Positions 1 through 5,567 of a stretch of DNA of 11,344 bases are shown here, in pieces; positions within the stretch are counted from its first letter, which is position 1, and each line of letters begins with the position of its first letter. The notes beneath the pieces are model-generated. The model did no database searches, was not told the DNA's origin, and worked only from the letters and a program-made list of their open reading frames with translations. The stretch spans positions 1-11,344 of the forward strand of contig CAJTZN010000070.1 in NCBI GenBank assembly GCA_910584065.1. The letters run 5' to 3'. Position numbers and translations under genes: made by a program. The DNA comes from an uncultured Eubacterium sp. Its GTDB lineage: Bacteria; Bacillota; Clostridia; Lachnospirales; Lachnospiraceae.

Positions 1-54
1 AACCCGTGTTACCGCCGTGAAAGGGCGATGTCTTAACCGCTTGACCAAGGAGCC
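1..54 (-). tRNA. tRNA-Glu (anticodon UUC), 3' end cut off by the window edge
   Basis: Read on the minus strand, the gene begins at 54 with acceptor arm GGCTCCT, followed by a D arm containing GGTCAAGCGGTTAAGAC. The anticodon arm has a 7-base loop CTTTCAC, with anticodon TTC at 21-19, so it decodes Glu codons. A GGGTT stretch that starts the T arm runs off the left edge, so the rest of the T arm, the 3' acceptor strand and any CCA lie outside. The sequence matches the usual Firmicutes tRNA-Glu closely. It lies downstream of the hemerythrin-receiver gene in the same orientation, separated from it by a terminator. Confidence 0.93.
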
Positions 55-58
55 TGAT

Positions 59-80
59 GTCTTTTGCCTGCGCAAAAGAC
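59..80. repeat. Perfect 9-bp inverted repeat just upstream of tRNA-Glu
   Basis: The arms GTCTTTTGC (59-67) and GCAAAAGAC (72-80) are perfectly complementary around a 4-base loop. The right end of the tRNA lies only four bases away. There is no T-run on either side, so it is not a typical rho-independent terminator. If the tRNA precursor starts upstream, this would be a stable hairpin in its 5' leader, next to the RNase P cleavage site. It could also be the remnant of a terminator or a protein site. Confidence 0.6.
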
Positions 81-115
81 TAATTGCCAACATACATTTT
101 AATGCTGCAACAAAA

Positions 116-147
116 ATTATATTATCACAATTTCTGCTATATTACAA
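116..147 (-). promoter_or_regulatory. Candidate promoter for tRNA-Glu
   Basis: On the minus strand, TTGTAA (147-142) is followed after 17 bases by TAATAT (124-119), or after 20 bases by a consensus TATAAT (121-116). Neither choice combines a good -35 with ideal spacing, so this is a weak call. It is the only credible promoter between the upstream terminator (159-185) and the tRNA. It would give a leader of about 50 bases that contains the hairpin at 59-80. Confidence 0.35.
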
Positions 148-158
148 GTCTTAATTTT

Positions 159-185
159 AAAAATTTCCCCAAACCGGAAATTTTT
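159..185 (-). terminator. Rho-independent terminator of the hemerythrin-receiver gene
   Basis: The arms AAAAATTTCC (185-176 on the minus strand) and GGAAATTTTT (168-159) form a perfect 10-bp stem around a 7-base loop. The descending arm ends in a T-tract. The stem begins within the TAA stop codon of the upstream gene (187-185). The A-tract/T-tract symmetry means it could also stop transcription coming from the left. Confidence 0.78.
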
Positions 186-1525
186 TATTTTCGAAAGAAC
201 TCATCAACATTTTCCTTAATCTCTGCCGAATCCAAAAACTTTAACAGATAACCGGCCGGTTTTAATGCTTTTACCTTCTTTACACTCTCCGGATCGTTCC
301 TTCCGGTCAGGAAGATTACGGGAATGTCGGCATATTCCTGATCGGAACGAATCATCTCGAGTGTCTGCCTTCCGTCGCAGACCGGCATTTCATAATCGAG
401 GAGGATTAGGTCCGGCTTGTTAAACGCTATATTCCGGATCGCGGAAAGGCTCGATTCCGCTAATGTGACATCGTAGTCCTCCGTCAGCAGTTCACTCATA
501 TGCTGACGCACGGTCAACGAATCGTCCACCACTAATACACGCGGCTTTCCATTAGCATTTTCCTGCTTTTCCAGATATTCCTTCACTTCATCCATCGCGT
601 GTTCTGCCTCAATAGCGATGCCGATGCCACTCTCGCGCAGGCGGGTCGCATCCGAACAATAAGCAAAATAGCCGGCACCTGTGTCCAGCAAAAGGCTGAG
701 ATTCGGTTGGTCTTTCTCGAACACCTTCTGGAACTGCTCAAAACTCAAAAGATTTTCCGATTTCAGTTCATACTCTTCATCAGTCGGAAACTGCTCCATC
801 ACGCACTTCACAAACTGCCTAGCCGTATATCTGGCCGCATGAAGGATCATATTGTCCATTTTATTCGTTTTGATGCCCATGATCTTTCCGACCGTATTGA
901 TCAAAAGTTTCTCTTCGAACACCAGAAAATACTCCTGTTTCTTTTCATTGCGTTTCGTTCCGTAGATCAGGCGGTAATATATGCCGTTTCCGAATTTTTC
1001 TCCGTTATACGAGTCACTGATCAGGTGGGACTCAAGTTGGAACATATCAAACAAAAGCTGGGTTATAACTGTCTTCACCGCATTGAGATGTTCCATCGGC
1101 AGAAGATTCATCTGCTTTTTCATCCGCTTTCCCGTAATCGCGACGTCTTCCGTCAAGGTATGTCCGATCAGCCAGCCTGCACAGACCCCCAGAAAATGCT
1201 CCACTGCATCCGGTGAATAATCCGACTCTTCCAATTCCCGCTCCAACGCAGGCAGCGTGTTTTCACGAAATCCCTTATGTAACCGCCTGTGCTGCTCCAA
1301 ACCTTCGTAGCCGATGGAAGCCATATAATCTTCCTCATCCGCAAAATGATTGACCGCATGCTGTTTAAAAAATTTAATTCCTTCCCGGCACGCCCACTGG
1401 CGGGTGGCCTCTTCCTCTTGAAATAAAAGGAGTTTGTTAATGATCCTGAAAAGCTTCCTATGCTCTTTATCTATCGTTTCTACACCAAGATTAAACTCTT
1501 CTTTCCATACAAACTGGGTATCCAT
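185..1525 (-). CDS. Bacteriohemerythrin - CheX-like - receiver domain fusion protein
   Basis: Residues 1-140 form a hemerythrin domain that in known relatives binds O2 at a non-heme di-iron site. All seven expected ligands are visible: H22, H60 with E64 (HxxxE), H79 with H83 (HxxxH), and H122 with D127 (HxxxxD). Residues about 145-310 resemble a CheX-like chemotaxis phosphatase fold, but I see no catalytic ExxN pair, so it may be a binding module only (inference). Residues 327-446 are a receiver domain with acidic pair D334/D335, phosphoacceptor D377 in LLDYEMP, T407 and K429. The normally conserved Pro after this Lys is Phe (LLKF). There is no DNA-binding or enzymatic output domain and no membrane segment, so the protein is likely cytoplasmic. 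The ATG has an AGGAGG site at the proper distance and a strong promoter upstream. Its likely role is to couple oxygen or iron state to a phosphorelay or chemotaxis-like circuit; the hemerythrin and receiver calls are firm, the middle domain tentative. Confidence 0.88.
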   Translation of the reverse strand: MDTQFVWKEEFNLGVETIDKEHRKLFRIINKLLLFQEEEATRQWACREGIKFFKQHAVNHFADEEDYMASIGYEGLEQHRRLHKGFRENTLPALERELEESDYSPDAVEHFLGVCAGWLIGHTLTEDVAITGKRMKKQMNLLPMEHLNAVKTVITQLLFDMFQLESHLISDSYNGEKFGNGIYYRLIYGTKRNEKKQEYFLVFEEKLLINTVGKIMGIKTNKMDNMILHAARYTARQFVKCVMEQFPTDEEYELKSENLLSFEQFQKVFEKDQPNLSLLLDTGAGYFAYCSDATRLRESGIGIAIEAEHAMDEVKEYLEKQENANGKPRVLVVDDSLTVRQHMSELLTEDYDVTLAESSLSAIRNIAFNKPDLILLDYEMPVCDGRQTLEMIRSDQEYADIPVIFLTGRNDPESVKKVKALKPAGYLLKFLDSAEIKENVDEFFRK

Positions 1526-1582
1526 TCCAAGTCCTCCTGCTATATTGATAACTGTCCTGTTTCATTCACCAAATATAAATTT

Positions 1583-1611
1583 AGTATACCATATAAAAGC
1601 AGGATTGACAA
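1583..1611 (-). promoter_or_regulatory. Sigma-A promoter of the hemerythrin-receiver gene
   Basis: On the minus strand, TTGTCA (1611-1606) and TATACT (1588-1583) are separated by exactly 17 bases, each matching consensus at five of six positions. The predicted start is near 1576, giving a leader of about 50 bases before the ATG at 1525. The -35 box lies only 7 bases past the stop codon of the carboxypeptidase gene, and no terminator hairpin separates the two genes, so readthrough from upstream is also possible. Confidence 0.8.
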
Positions 1612-1618
1612 TGACTCT

Positions 1619-2449
1619 TTATAACCTTTCCCAAAATTCCTCCAGCGTCAGTTTGTTTTCATGCATATACGCAGCCGCCCGTTTCCCTACATAGCGGAAA
1701 TGCCAGGGTTCATACCGGATTCCCGTAATTTTCTCCTTATCCTCGGGATACCTCAGCACAAAACCGTAGCGCCAGCTGTTTTCGCGCAGCCATACATTCC
1801 CAGGTTCCTTTTTCTGCGACTGGTCCATCCTCATATTTCCCGAACAGAGGATATCGAGCGCAAGACCCGTTTCGTGTTCGCTGTAACCAGCCGGCATCGT
1901 CTCTTTGTATGTTTCCTTCAGCGCCTTTTCGCGCGTCATTCCCTGATCCATAGCCCGGCGCACATCCTCATTTACGAGCTTCTGCTGTTTTTCCCTGCTG
2001 CGCCACGCCGAAGCGATCCAGTACTGGTGTCCCTCCTCTTCTGCCGCAGCAAGCAGCTCTACCAGCGGGCGGTAAATCCGCTCAGATGCCTGGAGCCGTC
2101 CTCCGCAGATCGAACGCAGCGACGCATCGTAGTCCTCATCCAGTTCGTGCGACGCATTGACAAGTACCAGTTCCTTTTTATGAGCTTCATATATATCTTT
2201 TACTTTCTTCTCCCTCTTTTTCGCCCCGGCTTTGTCCGAGGGGCTGTCGGGAAATGACAGCCCCTTGGCATCATCGTCCGGTTCCTCATCCTCTGTCCCG
2301 CTCTCCGGCGAAACAACCCCGTCTCCGATCCGGTACTCCATCCCCCCGTAAACTTTATCGACCGGAAGGATAAAAAACAGCACGATCAGAATGATCCCCT
2401 CCAGAAATATAATTCCCGCCGCAGCTAAAAACCATTTTTTTACTCTCAT
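1619..2449 (-). CDS. VanY-like D-alanyl-D-alanine carboxypeptidase (peptidase family M15B), membrane-anchored
   Basis: This 276-residue protein would remove the terminal D-Ala from peptidoglycan stem pentapeptides outside the membrane. Residues 7-29 are a hydrophobic signal anchor after a basic start. A polar linker rich in Asp/Glu and then Lys (about 48-85) leads to the catalytic domain at 90-276. The zinc ligands are visible in SEHETGLALDI (H192, D199) and in EPWHFRYV (H250), with E247 as the expected catalytic base. SAWRSREKQQ (147-156) matches the substrate-side motif of VanY/DacB-type enzymes. The ATG is preceded by AAGGAGG (2463-2457) at 7 bases, which fixes the start. It lies 79 bp after the unknown exported protein, in a gap with its own promoter-like and operator-like sequences. 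There is no vanG/vanA-type ligase, vanH or vanX here, so a role in ordinary wall remodelling is more likely than vancomycin resistance. Confidence 0.9.
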   Translation of the reverse strand: MRVKKWFLAAAGIIFLEGIILIVLFFILPVDKVYGGMEYRIGDGVVSPESGTEDEEPDDDAKGLSFPDSPSDKAGAKKREKKVKDIYEAHKKELVLVNASHELDEDYDASLRSICGGRLQASERIYRPLVELLAAAEEEGHQYWIASAWRSREKQQKLVNEDVRRAMDQGMTREKALKETYKETMPAGYSEHETGLALDILCSGNMRMDQSQKKEPGNVWLRENSWRYGFVLRYPEDKEKITGIRYEPWHFRYVGKRAAAYMHENKLTLEEFWERL

Positions 2450-2460
2450 AGCAGTTCCTC

Positions 2461-2489
2461 CTTATCACAATTTGTTCTACTGTGATAAG
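2461..2489. promoter_or_regulatory. 9-bp perfect inverted repeat overlapping the -10 box and Shine-Dalgarno of the carboxypeptidase gene
   Basis: The arms CTTATCACA (2461-2469) and TGTGATAAG (2481-2489) are perfect complements around an 11-base centre. Read on the minus strand, the first arm shares two bases with the candidate -10 box (2493-2488) and the last three bases of the second arm are the first three of the ribosome binding site AAGGAGG (2463-2457). As DNA it looks like a repressor operator spanning the transcription start. In a transcript read through from upstream it would form a hairpin touching the ribosome binding site. Which of the two applies cannot be told from sequence. Confidence 0.55.
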
Positions 2490-2542
2490 TATAACTGCCC
2501 CTTGTAACAAACCACCTTCAAAACCGTATCAAAACTGTATCA
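2488..2542 (-). promoter_or_regulatory. Candidate activator-dependent promoter of the carboxypeptidase gene: 11-bp direct repeats plus -10 box
   Basis: Read on the minus strand, TGATACAGTTT (2542-2532) is followed directly by TGATACGGTTT (2531-2521), 10 of 11 identical. Two weaker units follow in the same 11-bp phase: TGAAGGTGGTT (2520-2510) and TGTTACAAGGG (2509-2499). A -10 box TATACT lies at 2493-2488. At 17-bp spacing the -35 would be GGTGGT, which is no match, so the repeats occupy the -35 region. That layout is typical for OmpR/PhoB-family activators, and such a regulator is encoded nearby (4776-5435). The first repeat overlaps the last codons of the upstream gene. Confidence 0.5.
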
Positions 2543-3341
2543 TTTTTTCCACCGGCAGGCCAAACCGGTATGTATACCCGATCTCATCATACACCGCGCC
2601 TTTTATAAAGCCGATCTGGTATTTATAATCAAACTCCATCATCCAGACCGAACCTGACCGCATATATGAGGCGCACGGAACATCGACAAAAGAAGCCACA
2701 TCATAATAGTCCACCACGCCGTCCCCTTCCGAGAACGGCTCTGCCCCCTCCTGTCCCACCTCATCATATAAATCGTTGAAATCCCCTGTCTGTGCTGACC
2801 CGATCGTAGTACCCGAGTGTTTACTGTTTTCTCTCCGGCGGGCGTATTCCGCGTAATAGATTTTATGGTATTCCTCATCAAAAAATATCGTAGTACTCTT
2901 TTTTGCGTTCTCAAACACGAGTTTCCAGCAGCTGATCCCTTTCATGTTGCTGCTGTCACTGGATGCATAAATCGTATAGCGCTCACAACGGGTCAGATTT
3001 TTTGACCTCAGCTTTTGATCTGTGTTCATCAGTCCCAGATTCGTCAGTTTTTTCATTTCCTTTCTGGCAATCTTTGCCAGCTGGCCCTTATCCATCGAGA
3101 GCTCAAGTTCATCCGTGCGCACCGCTGAGAGCGTCCCCTGATTCCAGGCTTTGGCGATGGCGTACAGCTTTCTCATAAAACAGTCATATGATGTCTCATA
3201 CGTGCTCATATTGATATCCGTAAAAACCGCCTGATCGAGCGTCCGTTCATCATATAAACGACTGTAATATCCGGGAAACCACATCGCCGCAGCAAACAGG
3301 ACGACCACACACATAACGCCAATTGCGGTATACCATTTCAT
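2529..3341 (-). CDS. Unrecognised single-pass exported protein in a two-component operon
   Basis: I do not recognise this 270-residue protein. Residues about 5-24 are a strongly hydrophobic segment behind a short basic start (MKW), so it is likely anchored with the rest outside the cell. The outer part mixes charged helices (about 60-110) with strands, including CWKLVFEN followed by IFFDEEYHKIYYAEY (about 143-170), a pattern somewhat like PepSY/YycI-type modules. A Gly/Ser/Asp-rich, probably flexible stretch (about 178-215) precedes a final strand-rich part. Three cysteines are visible in the outer part besides one near residue 55. Its ATG overlaps the kinase stop as ATGA, so translation is probably coupled. 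Genes placed like this, such as yycH/yycI behind yycG, often encode partners that tune the kinase; that role is only inferred here. Confidence 0.8.
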   Translation of the reverse strand: MKWYTAIGVMCVVVLFAAAMWFPGYYSRLYDERTLDQAVFTDINMSTYETSYDCFMRKLYAIAKAWNQGTLSAVRTDELELSMDKGQLAKIARKEMKKLTNLGLMNTDQKLRSKNLTRCERYTIYASSDSSNMKGISCWKLVFENAKKSTTIFFDEEYHKIYYAEYARRRENSKHSGTTIGSAQTGDFNDLYDEVGQEGAEPFSEGDGVVDYYDVASFVDVPCASYMRSGSVWMMEFDYKYQIGFIKGAVYDEIGYTYRFGLPVEKMIQF

Positions 3342-4768
3342 CCTTCATCACCTTCCTTTTCCGCTTCCAGACATGTGGGAAACAGGATGTCGACACTCGT
3401 TCCCCCACCCTCAACACTCTCGATCTTCCACTCTGCCCGATGGATGAAAATGATCTTCTGGCACAGCGCCATGCCGATGCCGGCGCCCCCTTCCTTTCTC
3501 GCGCGCGACTTATCGATCATATAAAACGGCTCCGTGATCTTCTGGATTTCCTCCGCTGGCATACCGCACCCATTATCCCGAAGAACAAAGCGGTAACCCT
3601 TCTCCGCGTTTTCTCCTGAAAGACAGATCTCCCCGCCTTCCCCGCACGCTTTTCTCGCGTTATCTATGAGGTTCGCAAACAGCGACAGCAGAAGATCCAG
3701 ATCTCCCCTGACCGCTCCCGGTTCCACATGATCCGTCAACGTGATGTTTTTCTGCTCCAAAACGGCTTCTGTCATCGCCCGGATCTGTCTGACAAGATGG
3801 GGAACCTCAATGCGCAAAAGCTCGGTTTCCTGTTTATCAATGTAAGACATTTCCAGCATTTTCAGTGACAGCCGCTCCAGACGCCGCCCCTGGTGAACGA
3901 TATAATTCGCGCAGCGGCTCCTCTCTTCCTCCGTCAGCGTCCTCGCCCGTAAAATATCAGCGTACCCGATAATGGACGTCAGAGGCGTCTTCAATTCATG
4001 TGAAAAGGCCGACGTAAATTCCTCCTGCCGCCTGGCCTCTTCCTCTAAACGGCCGATACTCTGCTCCAATTGGTCCGCCATGCGGTTAAAATCCCGGCTG
4101 AGCATCGTCACCTCATCATTTCCCCTCACCCTGACCCGTTTTTTATAATCCCCATCGGCAAACAGCCTCGTCGCCTGTGACAATTTGCGGATCGGCCGCG
4201 CAAAGTGCAGGGAGAACAAAAGAAGTACAACGGCAAAAACGGCTGAAATGACGCCGAGTAATACCCGGTAGCGCTCATACAGCCGATCCCTGTCCCCGTA
4301 TACATAGTCAATATTCCGGTGGATTTCCAATATATAATTGCCTGCCGAACTATTGACCTCACAGAGGGATTCCAAATAGTGATGCCCGTTCCACACCGTG
4401 ATCTGCCATATGCCGCCGTGCCCCTGCCTGTCTTTATCTATGAGCGCACTTTCGTACTCGTCGTCCCGATAGATCGCCTTGTGATCTTCGTCGTAGAGGA
4501 CGATCCCCTCCTGACCGCCGTACAGATTCTGCTGGATTGAGCGGACGATGCCCGCAGCCGCCTGATCGACCGCCTGATAATCTTTCGGCAGTCCCTGCAG
4601 CGACGCCAGCATGGCGTACTGGAAAATCTTCATCTCTTCTATGTTCTGTCCCGTCTCCCGGTTCATCGTCGTTTCAAACGCCGTGTGCACCAGCACATTT
4701 CCGAGTACCATAAACGACACGATCAGCACACACATCGCCGTAATAAACTGTTTGGCAAATATCCTCAT
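3338..4768 (-). CDS. Sensor histidine kinase (two TM segments, HAMP, HisKA, HATPase_c)
   Basis: The 476-residue protein has transmembrane segments at about 7-29 and 167-188 enclosing an extracytoplasmic sensor domain of about 135 residues. A HAMP linker (about 188-240) and short coiled coil follow. The phosphoacceptor is H257 in FSHELKTPLTS. The ATP-binding domain shows the N box FANLIDNARKA (N370), the G1 box DNGCGM (398-403) and the G2 box GGAGIGMAL (427-435). All motifs are intact, so it should be active. It starts 7 bp after the regulator's stop with GAGG as ribosome binding site, and its stop overlaps the start of the exported protein, so the three genes form one translational unit. The architecture resembles envelope-stress and VanS-like kinases, and the carboxypeptidase downstream points to a cell-wall signal. 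The ligand is unknown. Confidence 0.94.
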   Translation of the reverse strand: MRIFAKQFITAMCVLIVSFMVLGNVLVHTAFETTMNRETGQNIEEMKIFQYAMLASLQGLPKDYQAVDQAAAGIVRSIQQNLYGGQEGIVLYDEDHKAIYRDDEYESALIDKDRQGHGGIWQITVWNGHHYLESLCEVNSSAGNYILEIHRNIDYVYGDRDRLYERYRVLLGVISAVFAVVLLLFSLHFARPIRKLSQATRLFADGDYKKRVRVRGNDEVTMLSRDFNRMADQLEQSIGRLEEEARRQEEFTSAFSHELKTPLTSIIGYADILRARTLTEEERSRCANYIVHQGRRLERLSLKMLEMSYIDKQETELLRIEVPHLVRQIRAMTEAVLEQKNITLTDHVEPGAVRGDLDLLLSLFANLIDNARKACGEGGEICLSGENAEKGYRFVLRDNGCGMPAEEIQKITEPFYMIDKSRARKEGGAGIGMALCQKIIFIHRAEWKIESVEGGGTSVDILFPTCLEAEKEGDEG

Positions 4769-4775
4769 AGGAACC

Positions 4776-5435
4776 TCACTTCTGGATGGAAAAGCGGTAA
4801 CCCACCTTGTAAACCGCCTGGATCTGCCTCTCCAGTCCCGCTTTTTTGCGAAGCCGCTGCACGTGGAGATCCACAGTCCTGCTGTCGCCCATATACGAAC
4901 TCTCCCAAACCTGTTCGTAGATCACTTCCCGGTAAAGCGCCACGCCGGGATTGCGCACAAAAAGAAGCAGCAGGTCAAACTCCTTATAGGTAAGCCGTAG
5001 CGGAACTCCGCTTTTTGTCACACTCCGGGACACGGTATCAATGTGGAGATCGAGTACGTCCATGCTCGTTTCCGTCTTTCCATAACGCCGGAGAACGCTC
5101 TCCACCCGGGCCAGAAGTTCCATCACGTCAAACGGCTTCGTCACATAGTCATCGGCGCCTGCCCGCAGTCCTTTTACTTTATCCTCCGTCTTCCCCTTCG
5201 CCGTCAGGAAGATCACGGGAAGTTCCATACATTTGGCATAGTTCAATAGTTCATATCCATCGACTTTCGGCAGCATGATATCCAGCAGACACAGATCAAA
5301 ATGCTCCCGCTGTATCTGATCCGCCCCTTCCTCGCCATCGTTACATACCTCACACTGATACCCCGCGTTTTTCAGGCTCATACGTATCAGTTCGGCAATC
5401 GGTTCTTCATCCTCCACCACCAGTATCCGGTTCAT
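4776..5435 (-). CDS. OmpR/PhoB-family DNA-binding response regulator
   Basis: Residues 1-117 form a receiver with acidic pair E8/D9, phosphoacceptor D52 in LLDIMLP, T78 and K100-P101. Residues about 124-217 form the winged helix of the OmpR family: LTYKEFDLLL, the recognition-helix region SRTVDLHVQRLRKK (185-198) and the terminal hairpin VYKVGYRF. The length of 219 residues is normal and every key residue is present. It is the first gene of the regulator-kinase-exported protein unit, so H257 of the neighbouring kinase is its likely phosphodonor. A ribosome binding site GGAG lies about 12 bases before the ATG, slightly far. Candidate targets are its own promoter (5519-5540) and the carboxypeptidase promoter (2488-2542), which share an element. 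Confidence 0.94.
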   Translation of the reverse strand: MNRILVVEDEEPIAELIRMSLKNAGYQCEVCNDGEEGADQIQREHFDLCLLDIMLPKVDGYELLNYAKCMELPVIFLTAKGKTEDKVKGLRAGADDYVTKPFDVMELLARVESVLRRYGKTETSMDVLDLHIDTVSRSVTKSGVPLRLTYKEFDLLLLFVRNPGVALYREVIYEQVWESSYMGDSRTVDLHVQRLRKKAGLERQIQAVYKVGYRFSIQK

Positions 5436-5518
5436 ATTCTACTGTCACTCCTTCCCCGCCCGGTGTTTTCCGCCATGTTCCGCCGTTTTTCAACCCCCGG
5501 ACAATTTATCCTTCGGAC

Positions 5519-5540
5519 AGCATAACACCACTTTGTATCA
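5519..5540 (-). promoter_or_regulatory. Candidate promoter of the regulator-kinase operon with a putative regulator site
   Basis: On the minus strand a -10 box TATGCT (5524-5519) is extended by an upstream TG (TGTTATGCT) and has no recognisable -35. TGATAC (5540-5535) lies exactly 10 bases upstream of the -10. The same arrangement, TGTTAC-10-TATACT, occurs before the carboxypeptidase gene (2509-2488), with 16 of 22 positions matching. The predicted start is near 5512, leaving a leader of about 75 bases. The rest of the 132-bp gap after the MutS-like gene shows no convincing terminator. Confidence 0.42.
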
Positions 5541-5567
5541 TAATTGCATACTACGCTCTTTTGTTCT

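Noticed and set aside
599..1216. Open frame of 205 codons on the plus strand
   Set aside because: It lies fully opposite the hemerythrin-receiver gene, shows no known motif and no ribosome binding site, and is best explained by the complement of the real codons.
1619..5435. Vancomycin resistance cluster (regulator, kinase, VanY-like enzyme)
   Set aside because: The order is suggestive, but there is no D-Ala-D-Lac or D-Ala-D-Ser ligase, dehydrogenase, VanX or VanT in the window, and an unrelated exported protein intervenes. A VanY-like enzyme alone does not define resistance.
5468..5484. Two TTCCGCC repeats 10 bp apart upstream of the response regulator, as a regulator binding site
   Set aside because: They fall downstream of the predicted transcript start, are short and GC-rich, and are not found before the carboxypeptidase gene. 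Chance similarity is more likely than an operator.
5436..5567. Terminator after the MutS-like gene
   Set aside because: I looked for a GC stem followed by a T-run on the minus strand and found only short imperfect pairings such as TCC-GAA-GGA, so no terminator is called.
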